From an uncultured Oceanisphaera sp. (GTDB lineage Bacteria; Pseudomonadota; Gammaproteobacteria; Enterobacterales; Aeromonadaceae): a DNA stretch of 64,000 nucleotides. This document shows, one piece after another, positions 51,175-60,286 of this stretch. Each line of letters starts with the position of its first letter. Position 1 is the first letter of the stretch. The stretch is taken from contig NZ_CANLZU010000003.1 of NCBI RefSeq assembly GCF_947495715.1, positions 62,001 to 126,000 of the forward strand. Reading direction: 5' to 3'. Made by a program: the position numbers and the translations under genes. The notes under the pieces are model-generated. The model searched no databases, was not told the DNA's origin, and saw only the letters and a list, made by a program, of their open reading frames with translations.

Positions 51175-51353
51175 TCGGGTTCCCTCGTGTTACTGATGCC
51201 GAACCGGGGCAGGCAGTGTCAGCCTGTCGCCACCTTGTTCTATCAGTATTCACCAGTTTGCCAGCCTTTGCCGACAGCCCAGCCATCCAAACGCCATACC
51301 TGGTTGAAGCACACTAAGCTTGATGAGTTCCCCATCGATAAAGGAGTAACAAG

Positions 51354-51734
51354 ATGAACGGCAACCCCGTGATATGGTTTGAACTCTATGTAGCGGATAT
51401 GGCTCGGGCACGTAAATTCTACGAGGCAGTACTGAGCGTAACGCTGGAACAGGCAGAAGAAAGGGAAGCAGACTGGCCGGAAATGTGGATGTTTCCGGGC
51501 GAAGAAAAGAATAATGGCGCCTGCGGTGCCCTGGTGCAGATGAACGGCATGTCACCCGGAGGCGGCGGCACCCTGGTGTATTTTCGCTGCGATGACTGCG
51601 CCGAACTGGCCCACAAAGTCGTTGCCAACGGCGGCCAGCTGGCGCGCGACAAATTCGCCATCGGCCCCTACGGCTTTATCGCCCTGGCCGTCGATACCGA
51701 AGGCAACATGATCGGCCTGCACTCCATGAAGTAG
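51354..51734 (+). CDS. VOC-superfamily (glyoxalase-like) protein
   Basis: A 126-residue protein with two beta-alpha-beta units: WFELYVADMARARKFYEAVL at the N terminus and GQLARDKFAIGPYGFIALAVDTEGNMIGLHS at the C terminus. This is the usual small VOC layout, which serves lyases, dioxygenases or binding proteins. The ribosome site AAAGGAGTAACAAG is strong. The function is unknown. The cyoE terminator lies beyond its 3' end. Confidence 0.88.
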   Translation: MNGNPVIWFELYVADMARARKFYEAVLSVTLEQAEEREADWPEMWMFPGEEKNNGACGALVQMNGMSPGGGGTLVYFRCDDCAELAHKVVANGGQLARDKFAIGPYGFIALAVDTEGNMIGLHSMK

Positions 51735-51739
51735 AAGCA

Positions 51740-51777
51740 GAAAAAAGACCGGAGTGGCAGTGTTTGCTGCTCCGGTC
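51740..51777 (-). terminator. Terminator of the cyo operon (after cyoE)
   Basis: On the minus strand the stem GACCGGAG/CTCCGGTC, with further GC pairs inside, is followed by TTTTTT. It lies between the convergent cyoE and VOC genes. Confidence 0.85.
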
Positions 51778-51809
51778 AAAGGGAGAGACGGTATTCGATA
51801 ACGGACGGC

Positions 51810-52712
51810 TCAGCGATTCAGTACCAGCAAGGCATCGGGCACCGCGCGAAAGTCCAGCGCCATGGTCACGCTGATGGCGGTGATGGTGATGATGGACAGC
51901 ACAAACACCCGCCGGGCCCAACCTTGTTCCTCCAGGCCACGGCGATAGCCGTTGAAGGCCATCACCAGCCACCACAGACTGGTGGCACAAGACACCGCCA
52001 TGAAGGTCAGTCCGGTATAGCCACCCAGCGGCAACAGCACGGTCACCAGACAGAATACCGCGATATACAGCACTATCTGGCGCTTGGCCTTGGCGATGCC
52101 CTCGGCCACCGGCAACACAGGAATATTGGCCGCCGCGTAATCGTCGTAACGAAAAATGGCGATGGCGTAGGAGTGCGGCATCTGCCACAGGCTGAACATC
52201 AGCAGCAAAATGGCGGCTCCCGCGTCGAACTGGCCGGAGACGGCGCAGTAACCCACCACCGGCGGCACGGCACCGGACAGGCTGCCGACCAGGGTGCCGT
52301 AGACGGACTTGCGCTTCATCCACAGGCTGTACAAACCCACATACACCAGGTAACCGAAGACGGCAAAACCCACCGCCACGCCATTGGTACGTACCGTCAG
52401 CAGGCCGAAGCCCAGCAGGCCCAGCAACAGGCCGTAGATCAGTGCCGTGCGCCCGGACAGCTCGCCGGTGACCGTTACCCGGTTGCAGGTACGGCGCATG
52501 CGCGCGTCTATGTCACGGTCGATGCAGTTGTTGATGGCGCAGCCGGAGGCCACCACCAGCGACAGGCCGAGCACGGTGGCCCACATCAGCGAGCAGTCGA
52601 TGTCGCCACGAGAAGCCAGAAAAAAGCCCCCCGCCACCGAGATCAAGTTACCCATGATAATGCCCGGCTTAATCACTTGGAGATAAGCTACCTTGAGGTA
52701 AGGCCGAATCAT
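51810..52712 (-). CDS. cyoE: Protohaem IX farnesyltransferase CyoE
   Basis: A 300-residue UbiA-family membrane enzyme with the prenyl-diphosphate motif [15 protein letters not shown] near residue 62 and a second acidic loop near 187 ([16 protein letters not shown]). It converts haem B to haem O for cytochrome bo3. It is in the order of the cyo operon, but 248 bases containing a palindromic repeat separate it from cyoD. The repeat may affect how much of the transcript reaches cyoE. Confidence 0.96.
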   Translation of the reverse strand: MIRPYLKVAYLQVIKPGIIMGNLISVAGGFFLASRGDIDCSLMWATVLGLSLVVASGCAINNCIDRDIDARMRRTCNRVTVTGELSGRTALIYGLLLGLLGFGLLTVRTNGVAVGFAVFGYLVYVGLYSLWMKRKSVYGTLVGSLSGAVPPVVGYCAVSGQFDAGAAILLLMFSLWQMPHSYAIAIFRYDDYAAANIPVLPVAEGIAKAKRQIVLYIAVFCLVTVLLPLGGYTGLTFMAVSCATSLWWLVMAFNGYRRGLEEQGWARRVFVLSIITITAISVTMALDFRAVPDALLVLNR

Positions 52713-52774
52713 AAAAGCCCCTTGGGATCTAACATCCCGTTATGCTTGCAGAAAGTAGACTGTTCGTGCAGATG

Positions 52775-52933
52775 AAATCGGGCAAAGGGCCCACTCCGCC
52801 GACACGTGATAATCTGCGTCCAAGAGGAGGCCAAAAGGATCTGCTCCTCCGACCGTGACATGCCATGGATGGCATATCCGAGCCCCCAGGGATGGGTTTA
52901 CGGCGTGTCGGCGGAGCTGACCTTTTGGCCTCT
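52775..52933. repeat. Palindromic repeat between cyoD and cyoE
   Basis: The main unit, 52823-52933, has arms AGAGGAGGCCAAAAGG and CCTTTTGGCCTCT. Inside it is a core with stem ATGCC/GGCAT around ATGGAT, and CCCCCAGGGATGGG. The left part (52775-52820) is a broken half of a GGGCCC...TCCGCCGACACG arm. It lies within the cyo operon. Confidence 0.85.
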
Positions 52934-52960
52934 ATTCCCAGATTCAGCAGACGAGCCTGG

Positions 52961-53278
52961 TTACATCATCATCTCGTTGGCGCTGAGGATGATCCACACC
53001 GACAGGCCGACTACCATCACGATGATCAGCGCAGAGAACATGAAGGCAACGGTGTTCTCGCGGCTGCTCGGGCTGAAGTTCAGGTGCAGGAAGTACTTGA
53101 GATGCACCACTATCTGCACGATCGCCAGACCGACCACCGTGGTCAGGGTCATACCCGGGCTCAGTTGCCCGGTCATCACCGCCCAGAACGGAATGGCGGT
53201 GAGGATCACCGACAGCACGAAGCCGGTGAGATACGATTTTACGCTGCCGTGATCGGCGGCTTCATGATGATTGCTCAT
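52961..53278 (-). CDS. cyoD: Cytochrome bo3 ubiquinol oxidase subunit IV (CyoD)
   Basis: A 105-residue protein with three membrane helices, including [22 protein letters not shown], the conserved CyoD segment. The start at 53278 overlaps the cyoC stop (ATGA). It is a small subunit that aids assembly of the oxidase. Open frames extending beyond this start are shadows of cyoC. Confidence 0.96.
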   Translation of the reverse strand: MSNHHEAADHGSVKSYLTGFVLSVILTAIPFWAVMTGQLSPGMTLTTVVGLAIVQIVVHLKYFLHLNFSPSSRENTVAFMFSALIIVMVVGLSVWIILSANEMMM

Positions 53279-53916
53279 GCCATTACTCCCATCAGATACA
53301 CCACGGTAAACACGCAAATCCACACCACATCCAGGAAGTGCCAGAACATGCTCAGGCAACCCAGACGGGTCAGCGTGCCGGGACCTGTGCCCCGCTTCAT
53401 CAATTCGACCATCATCACCAGCATCCACACCAGGCCGGCAGTCACGTGCAAGCCGTGCATGCCTACCAGGGCGAAGAAGGCGCTCAAAAAGGCACTGCGG
53501 CTCGGGCCGGCGCCTTCGGCGATCAGGTGTTGAAATTCGTACACTTCCATCGCGATAAAGGTCGAGCCCAGCACAAAGGTCACCAGCAGCCACAGCAGGG
53601 TCAGGCCCCGCTTGTGCTGATGGCCGGCAAGCATGGCAAAGCCGTAGGTGATGCTGCTGACCAGCAGCACCGCGGTTTCGCCGAGCACGAAGTCCAGATC
53701 GAACAGTTCACGACCGTCGGGGCCGCCGGCGGTGTTCATGTAAAGCACCGCGTAGGTGGCGAACACCGAGGCAAACAACAGACAGTCGGTCATCAGGTAC
53801 AGCCAGAAACCGAACAGGGTATTACCGCCGGTGTCGTGGTGTTCTTCATGAGCCAGCGGGTCATCATGAATCTGGTGCTGTTGCGCCAGTTCGAGATCTA
53901 TGGATACGGCTTCCAT
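53275..53916 (-). CDS. cyoC: Cytochrome bo3 ubiquinol oxidase subunit III (CyoC)
   Basis: A 213-residue protein with five membrane helices of the haem-copper oxidase subunit III family ([24 protein letters not shown], then [16 protein letters not shown]). Its start overlaps the cyoB stop (TAATG), showing tight coupling. Confidence 0.96.
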   Translation of the reverse strand: MEAVSIDLELAQQHQIHDDPLAHEEHHDTGGNTLFGFWLYLMTDCLLFASVFATYAVLYMNTAGGPDGRELFDLDFVLGETAVLLVSSITYGFAMLAGHQHKRGLTLLWLLVTFVLGSTFIAMEVYEFQHLIAEGAGPSRSAFLSAFFALVGMHGLHVTAGLVWMLVMMVELMKRGTGPGTLTRLGCLSMFWHFLDVVWICVFTVVYLMGVMA

Positions 53917-55901
53917 TACGCCTCCTTCATCATCACGTTGCGCAGGTGAGCCTGCTCGATGCGCTCGACTTCGTCGGGCTGCACGTAATAGTCGGTGTCG
54001 TTGTCATAGGCACGGCACAGGAAAATCACCAGGCTGGCCACCAGACCGGCAATGACCATCCACCAGATATGCCAGATGGCACCAAAGCCCGCAGCGGTGA
54101 CGGCGGCAGAAATCAGCACACCACAGGCGGTGTTTTTCGGCATATGAATGGGCTGATACTCACCCTGCACCTTGTACGCCTTGCCCTGCTCCTTCATGTC
54201 GGTGAAGGCATCGATGTCGCTCACCTGCGGCTGCTTGGCAAAGTTGTAGAACTGGGGCGGTGACGAGGTGGACCATTCCAGGGTGTGACCGTTCCAGGGA
54301 TCACCGGTCAGATCGCGGTTTTGCTCGCGCTCGCGGAAAGCCTTGTAGATCTGCACAAACTGCAGCGCTATGCCCACCAGAATGAACAGGGCACCCACGG
54401 CCGCCAGATAGAGCCAGAAGTTCCAGGCCGGATTGTCGGTGCTGTTGAGGCGACGGGTCATGCCCAGGAAGCCCAGCACGTACAGCGGCATGAAGGCGAC
54501 ATAGAAGCCAATCTGCCAGCACCAGAACGAGGCCTTGCCCAGCTTCTCATCCAGATGGAAACCCATGGCTTTCGGGAACCAGAAGGCAAAGCCCGCCAGG
54601 TAACCGAACACGGCACCACCGATGATGGTGTTGTGGAAGTGGGCAATCAGGAACAGGCTGTTGTGCAGCACGAAGTCGGCGCCCGGCAGGGCCAGCAGTA
54701 CCCCTGTCATGCCGCCGATGGTAAAGGTGGTCATGAAGCCAAGGGTCCACAGCACCGGCACCGTCAGTCGCAGACGACCGCGATAGATGGTGAACAGCCA
54801 GTTGAACAGCTTCACCCCCGTCGGCACCGCGATAACCATGGTCATCACTCCGAAGAAGGCGTTGACGTTGGCACTGGAACCCATGGTGAAGAAGTGGTGC
54901 AGCCAGACGATGAAGCCCAGCACCGAGATGGCACCGCTGGCATAAACCATGGAGTTGTAGCCGAACAGTCGCTTGGAGGTGAAGGTAGAGATCACTTCCG
55001 AGAAAATGCCGAACGCCGGCAGAATCAGTATGTATACCTCGGGGTGACCCCAGGCCCAGAACAGGTTGATATACATCATGGCGTTACCACCCGCTTCATT
55101 GGTGAAGAAGTGGAAGTCCAGGTAACGGTCCAGGGTCAGCAGGGCCAGCACGGCCGTCAGAATGGGGAACGAGGCCACAATCAGAATGTTGGCCCAGGTA
55201 CAGGTCCAGGTGAAGATTGGCATCTGCATCAGCTTCATGCCGGGAGTACGCATCTTGAACACGGTCACCAGGAAGTTGACCCCGGTCAGCAGAGTACCGA
55301 TACCGGAAATCTGCAGGGCCCAGATGTAGTAATCCACGCCTACGCCCGGACTGAAGTCCAGCTCCGACAGCGGCGGATAGGCCACCCAGCCGGTCTTGGC
55401 GAATTCGCCCAGCCCCAGTGAAATGTTGACCAGTACCGCCCCCGACACCGCCAGCCAGAAGCTGAGGTTGTTGAGGAAGGGAAAAGCCACATCACGGGCG
55501 CCAATCTGCAGCGGCAGCACTATGTTCATCAGGCCAATCATGAAGGGCATGGCCATGAAGATGATCATGATGACACCGTGGGCGGTGAAGATCTGATCGT
55601 AGTGTTCCGGCGGCAGATAGCCGTCGGCGCCGTTGGTCGACAAGGCCAGCTGGGCTCGCATCATGATGGCGTCGGCAAAGCCGCGAATCATCATTACGAA
55701 GGCCAGAATGATATACATGATGCCGAGGCGTTTGTGGTCCACCGAGGTGATCCAGTCGCGCCAGAGTACGGTCCACTTGTTGTAACGGGTAATCAGAATG
55801 GCAATAACCGTGGCGGCAATGGCCACCACCGCCAGCGTAATCATGATAATGGGCTCATGATACGGCACGGCGTCCAGTGTGAGTTTTCCTAGAAGCGACA
55901 T
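53916..55901 (-). CDS. cyoB: Cytochrome bo3 ubiquinol oxidase subunit I (CyoB)
   Basis: A 661-residue haem-copper oxidase core. It has the low-spin haem histidine in [11 protein letters not shown] near residue 109, the copper ligand region [18 protein letters not shown] near 282, the paired histidines WLHHFFTMG near 333, and [10 protein letters not shown] near 420. It binds haem b, haem o3 and CuB, reduces oxygen to water with ubiquinol and pumps protons. It follows cyoA by one base. Confidence 0.98.
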   Translation of the reverse strand: MSLLGKLTLDAVPYHEPIIMITLAVVAIAATVIAILITRYNKWTVLWRDWITSVDHKRLGIMYIILAFVMMIRGFADAIMMRAQLALSTNGADGYLPPEHYDQIFTAHGVIMIIFMAMPFMIGLMNIVLPLQIGARDVAFPFLNNLSFWLAVSGAVLVNISLGLGEFAKTGWVAYPPLSELDFSPGVGVDYYIWALQISGIGTLLTGVNFLVTVFKMRTPGMKLMQMPIFTWTCTWANILIVASFPILTAVLALLTLDRYLDFHFFTNEAGGNAMMYINLFWAWGHPEVYILILPAFGIFSEVISTFTSKRLFGYNSMVYASGAISVLGFIVWLHHFFTMGSSANVNAFFGVMTMVIAVPTGVKLFNWLFTIYRGRLRLTVPVLWTLGFMTTFTIGGMTGVLLALPGADFVLHNSLFLIAHFHNTIIGGAVFGYLAGFAFWFPKAMGFHLDEKLGKASFWCWQIGFYVAFMPLYVLGFLGMTRRLNSTDNPAWNFWLYLAAVGALFILVGIALQFVQIYKAFREREQNRDLTGDPWNGHTLEWSTSSPPQFYNFAKQPQVSDIDAFTDMKEQGKAYKVQGEYQPIHMPKNTACGVLISAAVTAAGFGAIWHIWWMVIAGLVASLVIFLCRAYDNDTDYYVQPDEVERIEQAHLRNVMMKEA

Positions 55902-55902
55902 A

Positions 55903-56799
55903 TTATTTCTCAGTCTCCATGGTCATCTTGGCGTTCATGGCATGTGTGCCGGCGTCATCGGCGTGCATGAACTGCATCAGGATGTGGTGGAACATGCCGG
56001 GCTTGACCCGACCGAAATATTGCACCGGGTTGTTTTCACTCGGCTCGGCCAGGGCCTGATAGCTGCTCGGATTCAGGGTCTGCGGCTGCTGCTTGAGCTT
56101 GTTGACCCAGGCGTCGAAGCCCGCTTCATCTTCGGTGGCAATGGCCTTGAACTGCATGCCGGTAAAGCCTTCACCGCTGTAGTTGGCAGAGAAACCGTCG
56201 TAGCTGCCCGGCTCGTTGGCTATCAGGTGCAGTTGGGTTTCCATGCCGGCCATGGAGTAGATCTGGCCACCCAACTGCGGAATGAAGAAGGAGTTCATGG
56301 TGGTGTCGGAGGTGATCTTGAATTCAACCGGCACATCGGTCGGGAACGCCAGCTCGTTAACCGAGGCCACGCCCTGTTCCGGGTAGATGAACAGCCACTT
56401 CCAGTTGAGCGATACCACTTCAACGGTGATGTGATCTTTCTCGTGAACCAGCGGCTTGTACGGATCCAGATCGTGCGTTGAGCGCCAGGTAATGACCCCC
56501 AGAATGACGATGATGATGATCGGCACCAGCCAGACGGTCAGCTCGATTTTGGTGGAATGCGACCACTTGGGTGCGTAGATTTCGTGATCCCGTCCTTCCC
56601 GGTATTTCCAGGCAAAGAACAGCGTCATCACGATCACCGGAATCACCACCAGCAGCATCAGCAGGGTGGCCACGATGATCAGATATTTTTCATCAATGCC
56701 GACCTGCCCCTTGGGATCAAGCACGCCGCCTTCACAGCCGGCCAGCATGACGGACGCCGCTCCGGCCAGAAGCACGTTAATTAGCTTTCGAATAAACAA
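55903..56799 (-). CDS. cyoA: Cytochrome bo3 ubiquinol oxidase subunit II (CyoA)
   Basis: A 298-residue lipoprotein (lipobox LAGC, Cys at about residue 22) with two membrane helices and a periplasmic cupredoxin-like domain ([29 protein letters not shown]). As in all quinol oxidases, the CuA ligands are absent. It is the first gene of the cyo operon. Confidence 0.97.
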   Translation of the reverse strand: MFIRKLINVLLAGAASVMLAGCEGGVLDPKGQVGIDEKYLIIVATLLMLLVVIPVIVMTLFFAWKYREGRDHEIYAPKWSHSTKIELTVWLVPIIIIVILGVITWRSTHDLDPYKPLVHEKDHITVEVVSLNWKWLFIYPEQGVASVNELAFPTDVPVEFKITSDTTMNSFFIPQLGGQIYSMAGMETQLHLIANEPGSYDGFSANYSGEGFTGMQFKAIATEDEAGFDAWVNKLKQQPQTLNPSSYQALAEPSENNPVQYFGRVKPGMFHHILMQFMHADDAGTHAMNAKMTMETEK

Positions 56800-56994
56800 A
56801 AGGAACCCTTCCCCTATCCCTTAAGGACTTACCTTGTTGCCTGCGGCAACAAGACCATGATTGACCCCCGCGTACAGAAAAACGGGGCTCAATGGCGGGT
56901 ATCAACGATACCCGGGCGCGGGATCAGAACGTCGAACAGCCCTGGTCGGCAACGCGCAACGGCGTACCGACAACAACAAAGCGATGTGCGTGGT
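56800..56994 (-). promoter_or_regulatory. cyoA leader with two strong hairpins
   Basis: The 195 bases before cyoA contain two inverted repeats: CTTGTTGCC/GGCAACAAG with loop TGC (56833-56853) and CGGGTATC/GATACCCG with loop AAC (56896-56914). On the minus strand, where cyoA is transcribed, neither has a long T run, so they look like operator or leader structures rather than terminators. No clear promoter could be fixed. Confidence 0.45.
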
Positions 56995-57438
56995 TCAGAT
57001 CCCGAACAGGGAGACAGGGGGGGCGCGGCAGCCGTTGGCGGCACGCAATACACAGTCGTGCTGTGCAGGAGGAGAAAAAACGGGCTTGCGCTGACGAAGG
57101 CGAGGCCAGCTCAGCGCCTGCAGCAGCAGATGCAGCAGGTGTAGCAACCAGCGCAGCAACAGGGGAGCGAACACCAGCAGACTGGTAAACAACATCGACT
57201 TTATCGCTTCAACCGGCAGCAGATCGGCCAGCTGAGCCTGATATTCCAGTACGTCACCGGACAGGCCGCTCCAGGACAACAACCAGTCACCGACCAGTTC
57301 CAGCATCATGATGGCGCCTACCATGCCAACACCGCCCACGCCGGACTTCGACAGCGACGCAAGGTCGTGCCATCTTTCGGCCAGGGTAAGGTGAAGCATC
57401 GGGTTCAACAGCGAGATTCCGTCGTTCAGCGGTGACAT
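56995..57438 (-). CDS. Uncertain small membrane protein
   Basis: A 147-codon frame with two hydrophobic segments (GVGGVGMVGAIMMLELVGDWLL near residue 34 and AIKSMLFTSLLVFAPLLLRWLLHLLHLLLQ near 78) and a basic tail. It fills the space between the cyo leader and the lysE-like gene, in the same direction. No ribosome site precedes the ATG, and I do not recognise the family, so it could be spurious. Confidence 0.4.
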   Translation of the reverse strand: MSPLNDGISLLNPMLHLTLAERWHDLASLSKSGVGGVGMVGAIMMLELVGDWLLSWSGLSGDVLEYQAQLADLLPVEAIKSMLFTSLLVFAPLLLRWLLHLLHLLLQALSWPRLRQRKPVFSPPAQHDCVLRAANGCRAPPVSLFGI

Positions 57439-57440
57439 GG

Positions 57441-57466
57441 AGACCCAATACGGGTCGGTTTTTTAG
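57441..57466 (+). terminator. Plus-strand terminator without an obvious gene
   Basis: The stem GACCC/GGGTC with loop AATAC is followed by GGTTTTTTAG on the plus strand. The nearest genes run the other way, so its transcript is unknown. On the minus strand it would lie in the leader of the 147-codon ORF. Confidence 0.5.
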
Positions 57467-57544
57467 CCGCAGAAGGCTACCAAACTTTGATCCAGCGCAC
57501 AACCTCGCCGACATTTACCGAGTAGGGCCCCGTATCGGGGCCGG

Positions 57545-58153
57545 TTACAGTACCACCTTCAATGCCAGCGCCAGCAGCACCAGGCCGCTCAGCTTGTCGA
57601 TGATGCCCGACTTGGCCTTGAGCCAGACCAGCACAGGTCCGCGCGACAACAGCAGCGCCACCAGCACATACCAGAGCGCATCGATGCCGCCGGCAGTGAG
57701 CATCATCACACCGCCCTGCTGCCAGCCGGTGTCGGCCTGCACAAACTGGCTGAACAGCGCCACAAAGAAAATGGCCAGCTGCGGATTCAAAAACGCCACC
57801 ATAAAGCCCTCAAAGGCCCCCTGACGGCCACGCACCGGATGATCGCTGATAGTGGTGTCACCCGTCGCCGGACGGGCCAGCAGCGCCTTGACGCCCAGCC
57901 AGGCCAGAAAGGCGGCACCGCCATAACGAATCATGTCGAACAACAGCGGGTTACGAGTAATGAGCAGCGCCAGCCCCAGCGCGGTAATCAGGGCATAAAG
58001 CCCGACGCCCAGGCCATGACCCAGGGCCGTTACCACACCGTGGCCCCGCCCCCCCTTGACCGTATTGCGCATCACCACTGCCAAACTGGGACCGGGGCTG
58101 ATAGCCCCCATCACGCAAATGGCCGCCAGGGCCAGCCAGCTGGAAAATTCCAT
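57545..58153 (-). CDS. LysE/RhtB-family amino-acid exporter
   Basis: A 202-residue protein with six membrane helices, starting with AICVMGAISPGPSLAVVMRNTVKGGRGHGVVTALGHGLGVG, the conserved RhtB/LysE opening with the SPGP motif. FLNPQLAIFFVALFSQF near residue 122 is the second family motif. It should export amino acids or similar metabolites. The GC hairpin GGCCCC/GGGGCC lies just past its stop but lacks a T run. Confidence 0.92.
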   Translation of the reverse strand: MEFSSWLALAAICVMGAISPGPSLAVVMRNTVKGGRGHGVVTALGHGLGVGLYALITALGLALLITRNPLLFDMIRYGGAAFLAWLGVKALLARPATGDTTISDHPVRGRQGAFEGFMVAFLNPQLAIFFVALFSQFVQADTGWQQGGVMMLTAGGIDALWYVLVALLLSRGPVLVWLKAKSGIIDKLSGLVLLALALKVVL

Positions 58154-58343
58154 TATCGAAGCCTCGTTGTCACTGTGAACTAATATCTTGAAAAATCAGC
58201 GCTTATCTTAGGGCAGAACACGGCAGAGGTTTAAGCATAATTTGACTGCGCGGTTGTGTTTATTCGCCCAATATCCCTAAACTGACCGTTTTTCTGCTGG
58301 CTGCTGCCATAAAAACCGCGATATACGCTGGAGCAAGTAAAGC

Positions 58344-59018
58344 ATGCAATATCAATGGATACTGTTCGACGCCGACGACACCCTGTTTCATTTCGATGCC
58401 CTGGCCGGGTTAACGCGGATGTTCGCCGCATTTGGCGTCAGTTTTACCGAACAGGACTACCAGCATTACCAGACCCTCAGCAAGCCGCTGTGGGTGGATT
58501 ATCAGAACGGCGCCATCAACGCCGAGCAATTGCAGCACCGCCGTTTTGAGCACTGGGCCGAGCGGCTGTCGGTCACCACACAGCGGCTGAACCATGACTT
58601 TCTCGCCGCCATGGCCGACATCTGCACCCTGCTGCCGGGCGCGCGCGAGCTGGTGCAGGCGCTGCAGGGCAAGGCGAAGCTGGGCATCATCACCAACGGT
58701 TTTACCGCCATGCAGCATGTCCGGCTGGAACGGGTCGGCCTGCAAGATGCTTTCTCTACCCTGGTGATCTCGGAACAGGTCGGCATCGCCAAGCCGGATG
58801 CGGGCATTTTCGAGCATGCCTTCGAGCTGATGAGCCACCCGCCGAAAGAGCGAATACTGATGGTGGGCGACAATCCGCATTCGGACATTCTCGGCGGCTT
58901 AAACGCCGGCATAGACACCTGCTGGCTCAACACCGACGGCAAGGCCGCCCCACAGGGCATAACGCCACGCTATGAAGTGAGCTCCCTCGACCAATTGCAC
59001 ACCCTGCTATTGCGTTGA
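58344..59018 (+). CDS. yjjG: Pyrimidine 5'-nucleotidase YjjG
   Basis: A 224-residue HAD-family phosphatase: motif I LFDADDTLFHFD (nucleophile Asp at about residue 9), motif II ITNGFTAMQ near 114, motif III lysine in GIAKPDAGIF near 147, and motif IV MVGDNPHSDILGG near 172. These match YjjG, which dephosphorylates pyrimidine and non-standard nucleotides (a house-cleaning role). A heptanucleotide repeat follows. Confidence 0.93.
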   Translation: MQYQWILFDADDTLFHFDALAGLTRMFAAFGVSFTEQDYQHYQTLSKPLWVDYQNGAINAEQLQHRRFEHWAERLSVTTQRLNHDFLAAMADICTLLPGARELVQALQGKAKLGIITNGFTAMQHVRLERVGLQDAFSTLVISEQVGIAKPDAGIFEHAFELMSHPPKERILMVGDNPHSDILGGLNAGIDTCWLNTDGKAAPQGITPRYEVSSLDQLHTLLLR

Positions 59019-59024
59019 AAAGAT

Positions 59025-59160
59025 GTGAGGAGTGAGGAGTGAGGAGTAAGGAGTGAGGAGTGTAGTGGTCAACAGAGTGAGGAGTGAGGAGTGAGGAGTG
59101 AGGAGTGAGGGGTGAGGAGTGAGGAGTGAAGGGTGAAGGGTGAAGGGTGAAGGGTGAAGA
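59025..59160. repeat. Heptanucleotide tandem repeat (GTGAGGA)n
   Basis: The first block (59025-59062) has five full GTGAGGA-type units and a partial one. After a 14-base break, a second block (59077-59160) has twelve units, changing from GTGAGGA to GTGAAGG towards the right. The following sequence (59170-59200) contains CCCTCAC twice in the complementary sense and could pair with the repeat. Seven is not a multiple of three, so it is not a coding repeat. It begins 7 bases after the yjjG stop. Confidence 0.95.
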
Positions 59161-59210
59161 TTCTCTCGTTCTCCTCCCCCCTCACGCATTACCCCTCACC
59201 TTGTATCAAT

Positions 59211-59240
59211 AAAAAAAGGCAGCCCGTGGGCTGCCCTTTT
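59211..59240. terminator. Bidirectional terminator between yjjG and allE
   Basis: The stem GGCAGCCC/GGGCTGCC with loop GT is flanked by seven A at the left and CTTTT at the right. It serves allE on the minus strand and may serve yjjG on the plus strand. Confidence 0.9.
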
Positions 59241-59269
59241 ATCATCACTTACTGCTTAAGTGCTGCTGT

Positions 59270-60121
59270 TTACTTGCGGTTGCCGCGATAGGCAGGTGAA
59301 GCGTTCAGCACCATGTGACGGTTAACGTCTTTGTACAGCAGGTAGCGGAAACGAGTCGGGCCACCGGCGTAACAGGCTTGTGGGCAGAAGGCGCGCAACC
59401 ACATGTAGTCGCCGGCTTCTACTTCAACCCAGTCCTGGTTCAGGTGGTAAACCGCCTTGCCTTCCAGAACGTACAGGCCGTGTTCCATAACGTGAGTTTC
59501 GTCGAACGGGATTACGCCGCCAGACTGGAACGTGACGATGTTCACGTGCATGTCGTGACGCAGATCGGTCGGATCGGTGAAACGAGTGGTTGCCCAGGCA
59601 TCGTTGGTATCCGGCATCGGCGTCGGCGCGATGTCGTTTTCGTTGGTCACGAACGCTTCCGGCACATCGATGCCTTCTACGAATTCGTAAGCCTTGCGCA
59701 ACCAGTGGAAGCGAACCGGCTCGCCACTGTTGTTCTTGACGGACCAGTTGGCACCTGCCGGCAGGTAGGCGTAGCCACCCAGCTCCATGTGATGCTCTTT
59801 GCCTTCCAGAGTCAGGGTCATTTCACCTTCAACGATGAAGATAACGCCTTCGGCACCGGAGTCCAGCTCGGGCTTGTTGCTGCCACCCTGCGGAGACACT
59901 TCCATGATGTAATGGGAGAAGGTTTCGGAGAAACCGCTCATCGGGCGGGCGAGAACCCACAGACGAGTTTCATCCCAGAACGGCAGGAAGCTGGTCACGA
60001 TGTCGCTCATTACACCCTTGGGGATAATGGCGTACGCTTCGGTGAATACCGCGCGATCGTGAATCAGTTGAGTCTGCGGAGGCAGACCGCCCTTGGGGGC
60101 ATAATAGGTATTACGGGCCAT
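59270..60121 (-). CDS. allE: (S)-ureidoglycine aminohydrolase
   Basis: A 283-residue bicupin protein of the AllE/YlbA family. N-terminal cupin: EGVIFIVEGEMTLTLEGKEHHMELGGYAYLPAGANW near 90. C-terminal cupin: metal-site residues around PFDETHVMEHGLYVLEGKAVYHL near 205. It releases ammonia from (S)-ureidoglycine in allantoin breakdown. Other allantoin genes (allB, allC) are not in the window, but an NCS1 permease and an Asp/Glu/hydantoin racemase lie nearby. It is divergent from a LysR regulator across 165 bases. Confidence 0.93.
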   Translation of the reverse strand: MARNTYYAPKGGLPPQTQLIHDRAVFTEAYAIIPKGVMSDIVTSFLPFWDETRLWVLARPMSGFSETFSHYIMEVSPQGGSNKPELDSGAEGVIFIVEGEMTLTLEGKEHHMELGGYAYLPAGANWSVKNNSGEPVRFHWLRKAYEFVEGIDVPEAFVTNENDIAPTPMPDTNDAWATTRFTDPTDLRHDMHVNIVTFQSGGVIPFDETHVMEHGLYVLEGKAVYHLNQDWVEVEAGDYMWLRAFCPQACYAGGPTRFRYLLYKDVNRHMVLNASPAYRGNRK

Positions 60122-60286
60122 GAGTTCTGTCCTTTAATACGAGAGGGCCGGCGATACGCCGACAAAAGCCACGCCGTTCGGCATGACAATATAAATGATG
60201 AACGTCCTCATTGTAGAGCAAGGGCGTTTGATTTATAAATTAAATAATCCAATGCCTACTAGTGGGTTAGCCACTGATGGAGCACT

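Noticed and set aside
54285-55421. Plus-strand ORF opposite cyoB, His/Gln/Gly-rich
   Set aside because: Antisense shadow of cyoB; low-complexity composition and no ribosome site.
56857-57188. Overlapping plus-strand ORFs in the cyoA leader region
   Set aside because: Arg/Ala-rich random composition with no ribosome site; the region is better explained as the leader of cyoA and the 3' end of a minus-strand frame.
59007-59189. Minus-strand ORF of Leu-Leu-Thr-Pro-His repeats
   Set aside because: It only translates the heptanucleotide tandem repeat; no ribosome site or family match.
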